A stretch of DNA of 64,000 bases, from the NCBI RefSeq assembly GCF_002872335.1, contig NZ_NJAG01000016.1:111444-175443 (forward strand), read 5' to 3'. Below, piece by piece: positions 17,267 through 25,257 of this stretch; within the stretch, counting starts at the first letter, position 1; every line of letters begins with the position of its first letter. The position numbers and the translations under genes were made by a program. Origin of the DNA: Siphonobacter sp. BAB-5405 (GTDB taxonomy: Bacteria; Bacteroidota; Bacteroidia; Cytophagales; Spirosomataceae). The notes beneath the pieces were generated by a model, which ran no database searches, was not told where the DNA came from, and was given only the letters and a program-made list of their open reading frames with translations.

Positions 17267-19156
17267 ATGTTTCTTCGTCGTTTGGTACTAAGCATCCTTG
17301 GTACGGCACTGGCCCTGGGTACGTACGCTCAGGAACCCTGGTCCGTGCGGATGGCTAACTCCATGCTCGCCCAGGCTGCCGATTCGTCTACGGTACAGGT
17401 TCTCAAATCCAACCACTGGAATTACGAACAGGGGGTATTGCTCAATGCCCTCAACCGGGTTTGGGAACGTACGGGCGATGGTAAATACTTTCACTACATC
17501 CAGAAATCCATCGATGCCTACGTCAACGATCAGGGCGACATTCGTACCTATAAATTCGACGACTACAACATCGATAATATTCCCACGGGGCGGCTTCTGC
17601 TAATGCTGTACCAGCAAACGGGCAAGGAAAAGTATCTCAAAGCCGCTCAGTTTGTGCATAGTCAGCTCGACAAACAACCACGTACCAAAGAAGGCGGTTA
17701 TTGGCACAAAAAGCGTTATCCCAATCAGATGTGGCTGGATGGCTTGTACATGGCTGAACCCTTTTCTGCTGAGTACGCTCTAATCTTCAAAGAGCCGAAA
17801 CACTTCGACGACATTGCTAATCAGTTTATCTGGATGGAAAAGAATTCCCGCGATGAAAAAACGGGATTGCTGTACCACGCCTATGACGAAAGTCGCCAGC
17901 AGAAATGGGCTGATCCCAAAACGGGTAAGTCGCCGAACTTCTGGGGACGGGCCATTGGCTGGTACGTGATGGCTCTGGTGGACGTACTGGATTATTTCCC
18001 GATGGATCATCCGAAACGTCCGGAACTGGTAGCCATTTACAAGCGACTCATGCCCGCCGTAGTCAAGTATCAGGACCCAGCCAGTGGCTGCTGGTGGCAG
18101 GTAACTGACAAGGGCGGTAAGGAAGGAAATTATCTGGAAGCGTCGGCGTCGAGCATGTTCGTGTACGGCTTGGCGAAAGGCGTCCGCACGGGTCTGTTGG
18201 ATGCTTCGTACCTGAAAGCCGCTCAGAAAGGCTACGCGGGTATGCTGAAAGAATTCATTAAAACCGATGACAAAGGATTGGTTCACCTCGACAAAACCGT
18301 GAGTGTGGGTGGCCTCGGCGGCGACCCGTACCGCGATGGCAGTTACGAATATTACCTGAGCGAAAAGATTCGGCTGGATGATTTGAAAGGCGTTGGCCCC
18401 TTCATTCTGGCCAGTATCGAAATGGAAACCATTCCCGAGCTTAGCGTGGGAAAGGGCAAAACCGTAGGACTGGATTACTTCTTCAACAACGAGCGGACCA
18501 GCAAAGGGGAGCGTTTTCACTATACCTGGGAAGATTACCGCGACTCGGGTTATTCACTCTGGGGCAGCATTTTCCGGGATTACGGGGCCAAAACGGTATC
18601 CGTACCCGAAGCACCAACGGCGGCTTCGCTCAAAAAACTGAACGTCTATATCATCGTTGATCCGGATACGAAAAAGGAAACGCCTCAGCCCAATTACATG
18701 ACCGAGGCTTACGCCAAAGTGATTGCCGATTGGGTAAAAGGAGGTGGTACGCTGGTACTGCTGGCGAATGACACGTCCAATGCCGAGATCAAAAACTTCA
18801 ATATTCTGGCGGGTAAGTTTGGCATTCAATTCACCGACAAAAACGTCAACATGGTAAAAAACAACGTGTACGACCAGGGTAAATTTGTGTTTGAGAGCAA
18901 TCATCCCGTATTCGGCGATACGAAAAAAATCTTCGTGAAAGAGGTCGTTACCCTAACGACGAAAGCCCCGGCCAAACCCGTACTGACCGCCAATGGCGAC
19001 CAGATTATGGCCGTAGCTGAAGTAGGCAAAGGCCGTGTCTTTGTTCTGGGCGATCCCTGGATTTACAACGAATACCTCAACGGCAAACGCCTGCCGATGG
19101 AATTTGAAAACTTCAAAGCAGCGAAAGAGTTGAGTAAGTGGCTGTTGAAGAAATAG
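17267..19156 (+). CDS. GH105 hydrolase fused to a DUF4350-like domain
   Basis: 629-residue exported enzyme. After the signal peptide (first 21 residues) comes a GH105 unsaturated rhamnogalacturonyl hydrolase domain (about 25-385) with MWLDGLYMAEPF, whose Asp158 is the expected catalytic acid. NFWGRAIGWYVMALVDVL and SSMFVYGLAKGV are further hallmarks. From about 405 to the end there is an alpha/beta domain (VGLDYFFNNE, HYTWEDYRDSGYSLWG, LKKLNVYIIVDPDT, ADWVKGGGTLVLLANDTSN, GKGRVFVLGDPWIYNEY). It resembles DUF4350, a GATase-like fold without an obvious catalytic Cys. It likely works on the same unsaturated pectin fragments as the GH105 at 5405. It is monocistronic as far as I can see. Confidence 0.82.
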   Translation: MFLRRLVLSILGTALALGTYAQEPWSVRMANSMLAQAADSSTVQVLKSNHWNYEQGVLLNALNRVWERTGDGKYFHYIQKSIDAYVNDQGDIRTYKFDDYNIDNIPTGRLLLMLYQQTGKEKYLKAAQFVHSQLDKQPRTKEGGYWHKKRYPNQMWLDGLYMAEPFSAEYALIFKEPKHFDDIANQFIWMEKNSRDEKTGLLYHAYDESRQQKWADPKTGKSPNFWGRAIGWYVMALVDVLDYFPMDHPKRPELVAIYKRLMPAVVKYQDPASGCWWQVTDKGGKEGNYLEASASSMFVYGLAKGVRTGLLDASYLKAAQKGYAGMLKEFIKTDDKGLVHLDKTVSVGGLGGDPYRDGSYEYYLSEKIRLDDLKGVGPFILASIEMETIPELSVGKGKTVGLDYFFNNERTSKGERFHYTWEDYRDSGYSLWGSIFRDYGAKTVSVPEAPTAASLKKLNVYIIVDPDTKKETPQPNYMTEAYAKVIADWVKGGGTLVLLANDTSNAEIKNFNILAGKFGIQFTDKNVNMVKNNVYDQGKFVFESNHPVFGDTKKIFVKEVVTLTTKAPAKPVLTANGDQIMAVAEVGKGRVFVLGDPWIYNEYLNGKRLPMEFENFKAAKELSKWLLKK

Positions 19157-19381
19157 TTATTGGTTGATTGTTGTAAGTTGTTGGTGGGTTTGTTGAGTAA
19201 AAGGGGTTCGATCGTATGGATCTACTTAGTTAATTAAACTACCAGTCCTTTGGTTAAAGAATCCGGAAGCTTTACTGCTTTCGGATTCTTTTGGTTTGCA
19301 CCCTTCCCGGCTTCATCCCTCAAAAAACCTAGTTCAGTCGCATCAATGATATAAATCAAATAGAAACTCAAAAGGCTTTGG

Positions 19382-19390
19382 TATTTTTGC
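19382..19390 (+). promoter_or_regulatory. -7 promoter element of the ebo cluster
   Basis: TATTTTTGC, 40 bases before the chosen eboA ATG (19430) and only 10 bases before the alternative TTG at 19400. This favours 19430 as the start. Confidence 0.55.
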
Positions 19391-19429
19391 AGGAAATGAT
19401 TGAACCCGGCCCGACCGGTTTTTCTGCGT

Positions 19430-20296
19430 ATGACTGTGCCTCTTGATTCTATACGACTACTCCGACAAAGGCTGGAGGAAATTCTGACTGAACAACTTCC
19501 CGAGAACGGCCGGCAATGGCTCTTCTCCCGCGTAGACCGCTCCAGTACTTCGGCCCTGCTCATGGCTTTTGTAGCCGCTCCCCGTTTCACGGGCAAACAA
19601 CCCGTCTCACTTTCGGCTGAACGTCGGCAGGAACTAGCTGAACTCCGTCCCGGATTCCGGTTACTGGCCTGGCCGCTCGACCGGGTAACGCGGCTTTATC
19701 TGTTACTACAGCTGCCTCTGGAAAATCGCGAAGCGTTCATTCAGGCCGTTGAGACTCTGTTTGATACGGCTGAAATGAATGAGCTAGTCGCCTTGTACGC
19801 GTCATTGCCCGTACTGCCCTACCCTGAGGCCTGGCTGTTTCGGGCTACGGAAGCCGTTCGCTCCAACATGGGTCTGGTATTCGAGGCACTGGCTTTAGGA
19901 AACCCGTATCCTTCTGAACAATTTCCCGAACCCGCCTGGAACCAGCTGGTCATGAAAACCATTTTTAACGATAAATCCGTGGGTAGTATCGTTGGATTGG
20001 TGGAACGGAGCAATCCTACCCTGGCCCGGATTCTGGTTGATTTTGCTCATGAACGCTGGGCCGCCGGTCGGTACGTACCCGCCCGGGCCTGGCAAATGGT
20101 CGTACCCTTTGTCAACGAGGCGATGTTGCCCGATCTGCAGCGTTTGTTTACCTCTGACCGGGCAGTAGATCGGCAGGCCGCGGCTCTCCTTTGCAACGAA
20201 ACTAACTTCGAACCGGCCCGTGCCTTAGGGCGACAATTTCCGGTCGAACATGCGGAGCAACTGCGTTGGAAAAACTTGGATACACAACTGGCTTAA
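19430..20296 (+). CDS. eboA: EboA domain-containing protein
   Basis: 288-residue protein without signal peptide or membrane segments, mostly alpha-helical. It matches EboA, the first gene of the ebo cluster, in its opening SIRLLRQRLEEILTEQLPENGRQWLFSRV and the central LPYPEAWLFRATEAVRSNMGLVFEALALGNPYPSEQFPEPAWNQLVMKTIFND. EboA has no known biochemical activity; its HEAT-like helices suggest a scaffold or adaptor. Strong support comes from position: it is followed by eboB, C, D, E and F in order. The ATG at 19430 is chosen because a -7 promoter element ends at 19390. Confidence 0.85.
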   Translation: MTVPLDSIRLLRQRLEEILTEQLPENGRQWLFSRVDRSSTSALLMAFVAAPRFTGKQPVSLSAERRQELAELRPGFRLLAWPLDRVTRLYLLLQLPLENREAFIQAVETLFDTAEMNELVALYASLPVLPYPEAWLFRATEAVRSNMGLVFEALALGNPYPSEQFPEPAWNQLVMKTIFNDKSVGSIVGLVERSNPTLARILVDFAHERWAAGRYVPARAWQMVVPFVNEAMLPDLQRLFTSDRAVDRQAAALLCNETNFEPARALGRQFPVEHAEQLRWKNLDTQLA

Positions 20297-20341
20297 TGGC
20301 TTTTACTGTTTTATAATCGATTCTTCGGAATTGTACTGCTT

Positions 20342-21343
20342 ATGTGTCAGCACGAATTAAACCCCTCCCATTTCGAGGAAAATAAAGAAGAAATTACCCA
20401 CAGCAATTTGCAGTGGAATCAGTACCGCGAGTCGATTCAGGGCATGAAGTTCTTCGATCCGCACGTACACATGACCTCGCGTACTACCGACGACTATCAG
20501 GCCATGGCCGACGCCGGAATCGTGGCACTGATTGAACCCGCCTTCTGGCTCGGACAACCGCGTACGGGCGTGGCTTCGTTCAAGGATTATTTTAGTAGTC
20601 TGGTAGGTTGGGAACGCTTTCGTTCTTCGCAATTTGGCATCAAACACTATTGCACGATTGGTCTAAATTCCCGCGAAGCCAACAACGAAGCTCTGGCCGA
20701 GCAGGTGATGGAAGTTTTGCCTTTGTTCATTTACAAGGAAGGCGTGGTCGGTGTAGGCGAAATTGGCTTCGACGATCAGACGCCCGCTGAAGAAAAATAC
20801 TACCGACTCCAGCTCGAATTAGCGAAGGAAGCCAATCTACCAGTACAGATTCATACGCCGCACCGGGATAAAAAGCAGGGTACGGAACGCAGTATGGCCA
20901 TTGCTCTCGAACACGGACTGGATCCCGGCATGGTCATCATCGATCATAACAATGAGGAAACGGTAAAAAGTGTACTCGATCAGGGGTTCTGGGCGGCCTT
21001 TACCATTTATCCGTTTACGAAAATGGGCAATGAACGGATGGTTGAGGTAGTACGGCAATACGGTCCCGAGCGGATTATGGTTAATTCGGCCGCCGACTGG
21101 GGTATTTCCGATCCGCTGGCCGTTCCTAAGACGGCCGCGTTGATGAAAATGAAAGGTATTTCAGACGAAGCCATTCGCCTCGTGACGTACCAGAATGCAC
21201 TGGATGCTTTCGGCAAAAGCGGTCAGATTTTTGAAGAAGAATTCGGAGGCGAGATCGATCAGAGCCAGAAATTCAACGGCAATACGATCCTGCGGGGTGG
21301 ACAGCAACCACGAATCGATAAGGATTCGCTATTTATTAACTAG
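20342..21343 (+). CDS. eboB: TatD-like metal-dependent hydrolase EboB
   Basis: 333-residue TIM-barrel amidohydrolase related to TatD. Metal-site candidates are visible: MKFFDPHVHMTSRTTDDY (HxH, about 35-52), VGVGEIGFDD (Glu), LPVQIHTPHRDK (His), VIIDHNNEE (His) and NSAADWG (Asp). Ordinary TatD proteins are near 260 residues; this one is longer and clearly the ebo-type branch. The reaction in the ebo pathway is unknown. The first 34 residues before MKFFDPH are not typical, so translation may instead begin at 20444. It lies 45 bases after eboA. Confidence 0.85.
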   Translation: MCQHELNPSHFEENKEEITHSNLQWNQYRESIQGMKFFDPHVHMTSRTTDDYQAMADAGIVALIEPAFWLGQPRTGVASFKDYFSSLVGWERFRSSQFGIKHYCTIGLNSREANNEALAEQVMEVLPLFIYKEGVVGVGEIGFDDQTPAEEKYYRLQLELAKEANLPVQIHTPHRDKKQGTERSMAIALEHGLDPGMVIIDHNNEETVKSVLDQGFWAAFTIYPFTKMGNERMVEVVRQYGPERIMVNSAADWGISDPLAVPKTAALMKMKGISDEAIRLVTYQNALDAFGKSGQIFEEEFGGEIDQSQKFNGNTILRGGQQPRIDKDSLFIN

Positions 21344-21696
21344 GGATTTTTAGTTGTTGGTTGGTAGTTATAAGTTGTTGGCAGACATTTCGTGGCGTAG
21401 GCCTTGCGAAACCAGACACCTTAGGTATTCCTTGCCAGGCGTTTTCTCTCTGCATAAAATACGTAGATAAGGGTTTCAGCTTTCGTCATCTACTCCACTC
21501 ATTCACTAACAACTCATAACGATCAACCAACAACTATTTCCGCTATCAACCAACAACCCTTTTCAAACCTTAAACCAAAGTTAAACTTCAAACCTCAAGC
21601 CGTCCATTTGTCAACCCTGTTGATTAAATTGCTAGCCTTTTCGGTTTGACCGTTTCGCATTTCATTCGTTAATCGTATTAATAGCCTACTAAAGTC
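21344..21696. repeat. 353-base spacer within the ebo cluster, GT-rich and AC-rich arms
   Basis: GT-rich words (TAGTTGTTGGTTGGTAG, about 21351-21380) follow the eboB stop. AC-rich words (ATCAACCAACAACTA, about 21520-21560) occur later and could pair with them. I see no gene, clear terminator or TAnnTTTG element here. The spacer is unusually long for genes expected to be co-transcribed. Confidence 0.55.
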
Positions 21697-22572
21697 TTGA
21701 CCATTAAGCCCTACCTCCAGTTGATGCGGCCCGCCAACATTGTTACGTCCATTGCGGATGTATGGGCAGGGGCCGCCATCGCCGGGGTACTTTCGACTGT
21801 ATTCGACTGGCAACCTTTTCTTGCCTTGAGCGTTGCCACGATTGGTCTGTACGGCGGTGGTGTCGTTTTCAATGATGTATTCGACGCCCAACTCGATGCC
21901 GTCGAACGTCCCGAGCGGCCCATTCCCAGTGGACAAGTACCCATCGAAGCCGCCATTTTTCAGGGTACGCTTTTGCATTTACTCGGCATTGCTGCGGCCA
22001 GTCTGTGCAGTACCGAAAGCGGTATTCTGGCGGCGGCCATTGCCGTACTTACCCTGAGTTACAATCGCTTCGCCAAACACGACTCTATCCTTGGTCCCCT
22101 CAACATGGGCTTATGCCGGGGCTTAAATCTCCTGTTAGGGATTAGCATCATTCCCGATGCCATGTTTGAATGGTATGGACTTGGATTTCTTCCCATTATT
22201 TTCATTGCAGCCGTTACCATGATCAGCCGGGGCGAAGTGCACGGCGGTCATTCGCGGACCATGTTATTCGCGGGAATTTTATTTGCCGTGGTAGAACTGG
22301 CTCAACTGTACATCGGTTATAGTCAGGGACATGTACTGGAAACTGTACCGCTGGTTTTGCTACACGCCATTATGGTATTCAGACCTCTCCTGCGAGCGTA
22401 TCAGAATCCCATTGGGCCCAACATTGGCAAGGCCGTAAAAGCAGGCGTACTCTCCCTTATTTTAATGAACGCGGCCTGGTGTATGGCTTTCGGAGCCTGG
22501 CCCCTGGCCCTGGCTACTTTACTCTTGTTACCATTCTCGTTACAACTAGCCAAATGGTTCGCCGTAACATAG
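21697..22572 (+). CDS. eboC: UbiA-like prenyltransferase EboC
   Basis: 291-residue polytopic membrane protein of the UbiA superfamily, which moves prenyl groups onto aromatic or other acceptors using prenyl diphosphates bound through Mg2+. The first Asp-rich motif is complete: NDVFDAQLD (residues 59-67, NDxxDxxxD), followed by ERPERPIPSG. In the second motif region, after YNRFAKHDSILGPLNMGLCRGLNLLLG, the usual DxxxD is not obvious, as in other ebo-type members. The start is TTG at 21697; the next in-frame ATG would remove nine residues of the conserved KPYLQLMRPANI opening. Confidence 0.85.
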   Translation: MTIKPYLQLMRPANIVTSIADVWAGAAIAGVLSTVFDWQPFLALSVATIGLYGGGVVFNDVFDAQLDAVERPERPIPSGQVPIEAAIFQGTLLHLLGIAAASLCSTESGILAAAIAVLTLSYNRFAKHDSILGPLNMGLCRGLNLLLGISIIPDAMFEWYGLGFLPIIFIAAVTMISRGEVHGGHSRTMLFAGILFAVVELAQLYIGYSQGHVLETVPLVLLHAIMVFRPLLRAYQNPIGPNIGKAVKAGVLSLILMNAAWCMAFGAWPLALATLLLLPFSLQLAKWFAVT

Positions 22573-22663
22573 CGAGTTGGGAGTTTAGAGTTTAGGGTCT
22601 AAAGTTGAAAAAACTCAAAACCCTGGACTCTAAACTCTAAACTCTATAATTTAAACTCAGTCC
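22573..22663. repeat. Inverted GT/AC-rich repeat between eboC and eboD
   Basis: GAGTTTAGAGTTTAGGGTC (about 22580-22600) is answered by ACTCTAAACTCTAAACTC (about 22628-22646). Together they form a potential 18-bp or longer stem filling the spacer. It lacks a T run, so it is probably not a terminator. Confidence 0.6.
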
Positions 22664-23812
22664 ATGGAAACCATTCAGCAGCGATTTTCAGTCACCTTTT
22701 CATATCCGGTGATCTTCACGCAGCAGTTATTTGATCCCCAGAATACAAAACTTCGGGATTTCCTTAGTCAATACGGCGAACGCGATTTTCGCAAAAAGAT
22801 ATTCTTCTGTATCGATTCGGGTGTTCTAGCAGCTCATCCGACCTTACAAAGCCAGATTACGCACTATTTTGAATCCGTGCCCACGCTTTCGCTCGTTCCC
22901 GAATGGCTGATTATTCCCGGCGGCGAAGCGGCGAAAAACGCTCCGGCTTTGTTTGATCAGATCGTCGAGGCCGTCGATCAGTACGGCATTGACCGGCATT
23001 CATTCGTGGCAGCCATTGGAGGCGGTGCTGTACTCGATCTGGTGGGTTACGCCGCCGCCGTATCGCATCGGGGCGTCAAACACATCCGGATTCCAACGAC
23101 CATATTATCTCAGAACGATTCGGGGGTTGGCGTGAAAAACGGTATTAATTACCGGGGTAAAAAGAACTTTCTGGGCACCTTTGCTCCGCCCGTTGCCGTC
23201 TTCAACGATACGGATTTTCTGCGTACGCTCGACGACCGCGACTGGCGTTCCGGTATTTCCGAAGCGATTAAGGTAGCTCTCATCAAGGATAAAGTCTTTT
23301 TCGAGTGGCTCGAAGCGAATGCCAAAGCTCTGGCTCAACGCGACGAAGCGGCCATGCAATACCTCATTCACCGCTGTGCCGAATTACACATGCAGCACAT
23401 TAGCGGTGGCGATCCCTTCGAAAGTGGTTCCGCCCGTCCGCTGGACTTTGGGCACTGGGCGGCTCACAAGCTGGAATACCTGACCCATTTTGAAGTTCGC
23501 CACGGGGAAGCCGTAGCCATTGGCATAGCTTTGGATACCTATTACTCGCAATTGACGGGTCGTCTGTCCGAAACCGATACGCAACGCGTCATTCAGGTAT
23601 TGCACGAACTGGGTTTCGAGCTATATCATCCCGCTTTGGCCGAACAGGATTCCGTGCATCTCATCAACGGATTACGGGAATTTCAGGAACATCTGGGCGG
23701 TCGCCTGACGATCACCCTACTCGATGCCATCGGCGTAGGGGTAGAAGTCCACGAAATGGATGCTGTACTTATTCAGAAAGCCGTCGTGGCTTTACAGGGG
23801 GAAACGGTGTAG
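22664..23812 (+). CDS. eboD: 3-dehydroquinate-synthase-like sugar phosphate cyclase EboD
   Basis: 382-residue member of the sugar phosphate cyclase superfamily (dehydroquinate synthase, EEVS, DDGS, DOIS). NAD-binding AAIGGGAVLDLVGYAA (about 115-130) and the metal-site region are present, with IPTTILSQNDSGVGVKNGINYRGKKNFLGTFAPP, DFGHWAAHKLE and RHGEAVAIGIALD. The DSGVGVKNG segment departs from the DxSxGGKTG of true dehydroquinate synthases, which points to a different 7-carbon sugar substrate. In ebo clusters it presumably makes a cyclitol-type intermediate; the product is unknown. Confidence 0.88.
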   Translation: METIQQRFSVTFSYPVIFTQQLFDPQNTKLRDFLSQYGERDFRKKIFFCIDSGVLAAHPTLQSQITHYFESVPTLSLVPEWLIIPGGEAAKNAPALFDQIVEAVDQYGIDRHSFVAAIGGGAVLDLVGYAAAVSHRGVKHIRIPTTILSQNDSGVGVKNGINYRGKKNFLGTFAPPVAVFNDTDFLRTLDDRDWRSGISEAIKVALIKDKVFFEWLEANAKALAQRDEAAMQYLIHRCAELHMQHISGGDPFESGSARPLDFGHWAAHKLEYLTHFEVRHGEAVAIGIALDTYYSQLTGRLSETDTQRVIQVLHELGFELYHPALAEQDSVHLINGLREFQEHLGGRLTITLLDAIGVGVEVHEMDAVLIQKAVVALQGETV

Positions 23813-23902
23813 AGTAGGGTTCGAAGGTGGCTTCAGGTTTGACGATTTAAGTTTGACAATTGTCTCACGTTTGAATCGACCATTTCCCTTCATCAATCGC
23901 AA

Positions 23903-23948
23903 AACCCCGAAGGGGTTCAATCTCATTAGCCAGGGGTGAAACCCCTGG
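23903..23948. repeat. Composite hairpin repeat, copy R5 (two modules)
   Basis: AACCCC/GGGGTT hairpin at 23903-23916, linker TTCAATCTCATTAGC, then CCAGGGGT/ACCCCTGG at 23930-23948. This has the same linker logic as the copies at 2991 and 42336, but a different second stem. It sits just before the eboE promoter. Confidence 0.65.
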
Positions 23949-23964
23949 TACCCCGAAACCCCAG

Positions 23965-23973
23965 TACCTTTGC
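23965..23973 (+). promoter_or_regulatory. -7 promoter element before eboE
   Basis: TACCTTTGC, 49 bases before the eboE ATG. It suggests that eboEF can be transcribed apart from eboA-D. Confidence 0.6.
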
Positions 23974-24021
23974 ACCCTAATACGCTACCCAGTTCGAACC
24001 TCAAACCCAAAAAGATAAGCG

Positions 24022-25233
24022 ATGAAAACTTCCCTGGGTCATCTGACGTATTGTACCAATATTCACCCCGGCGAACGCTGGGACGATCATTTTTCGGCTC
24101 TGCAAACCAGTTTTCCGCTCATTCGCCAGGCCGTTGCTCCGGACAAAGCATTTGGCATGGGTTTACGCGTGGCGGGTCTAGCCAGCAAGGATTTACTGCT
24201 GGAAAGTAACCTGAAGCCCTTTCAGGAGTGGCTGACCGAGCAGAATGCCTACGTATTTACCATGAATGGCTTTCCCTACGGAGGCTTTCACGATACGCGG
24301 GTCAAAGAAGATGTTCACGCTCCCGACTGGATTCAGCCCGAGCGACGGGATTACACCATCCGGCTTTTCCAGATTCTCTCGCAGCTGTTGCCCGCGGGGA
24401 TGCGGGGCGGTATCTCCACTTCGCCGCTCACCTATCGCCACTGGTGGCCAACGGAACTCACGCGAACCGAAGCTTTTCAGCAGGCTACGCATCACATGCT
24501 CGAAGTGGTGGTTGAACTGGTCCGAATCAATCAGGCGACCGGGCAGGTGCTTCACCTCGACATTGAACCCGAGCCCGATGGCTTACTGGAAAATTCAGCG
24601 GAATTTATTGAATGGTTCAACGGCCAGCTCATTTTTGATGGCGTACCCTATCTCGTACAAAAAGCCGGATTGAGTGAAGCCGAAGCCGAAGCCGCCCTTC
24701 GGACGCACATTCAGGTGTGTTACGACGTTTGCCATTTTGCGGTGGAATTCGAAAATCCCGACGAAGCCCTCAATCGCTTCGAAGCCGAAGGCATTGGCAT
24801 TGGTAAAATCCAGATCAGTTCTGCTCTGAAAGTTGATTTTGAAAATTACGTCTCGGAGAAAATGGAGCTACTGAGTCGGTTCGACGAGCCGACGTACCTG
24901 CATCAGGTTGTAGCTCAACACGAAGGTACACTGCTGAAATACCCCGACCTCAACCAGGCTCTATGGGACGGCACGCCCACGGGCGAATGGCGGATTCACT
25001 ACCACGTTCCGCTGTTTGTGGAGCAGTATGGTCTATTGAATTCCACCCGCGACGACATTATTCGGGTACTGAACCGGCAGCAACGCAAGCCCTTTACCGA
25101 ACATCTGGAAGTAGAAACGTACACCTGGGGAGTTCTGCCCCCTGAATCGCAGTTGCCCATCGAAGAGTCGATCATTCGGGAACTGAAATGGACGCTCGCC
25201 CAGGTAGAAGGCAACGTACGTAACCTGAATTAA
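24022..25233 (+). CDS. eboE: EboE, TIM-barrel protein of the ebo cluster
   Basis: 403-residue protein annotated elsewhere as metabolite traffic protein EboE, related to sugar-phosphate isomerase/AP endonuclease-like TIM barrels. Typical features are the opening KTSLGHLTYCTNIHPGERWDDHF, VFTMNGFPYGGFH, LHLDIEPEPDGLLENS with acidic metal-ligand candidates, CYDVCHFAVEFE, and GIGKIQISSALK. It has no signal peptide. In cyanobacteria the ebo genes affect movement of a scytonemin precursor to the periplasm, but the step done by EboE is not known. It has its own promoter-like element and lies 24 bases before eboF. Confidence 0.87.
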   Translation: MKTSLGHLTYCTNIHPGERWDDHFSALQTSFPLIRQAVAPDKAFGMGLRVAGLASKDLLLESNLKPFQEWLTEQNAYVFTMNGFPYGGFHDTRVKEDVHAPDWIQPERRDYTIRLFQILSQLLPAGMRGGISTSPLTYRHWWPTELTRTEAFQQATHHMLEVVVELVRINQATGQVLHLDIEPEPDGLLENSAEFIEWFNGQLIFDGVPYLVQKAGLSEAEAEAALRTHIQVCYDVCHFAVEFENPDEALNRFEAEGIGIGKIQISSALKVDFENYVSEKMELLSRFDEPTYLHQVVAQHEGTLLKYPDLNQALWDGTPTGEWRIHYHVPLFVEQYGLLNSTRDDIIRVLNRQQRKPFTEHLEVETYTWGVLPPESQLPIEESIIRELKWTLAQVEGNVRNLN

Positions 25234-25257
25234 GCGGATTCCTGTTTCAAGAAAATC

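Noticed and set aside
21344..21696. CRISPR-like array of AACAACC words
   Set aside because: The repeats are short, degenerate and irregularly spaced, and there are no cas genes.
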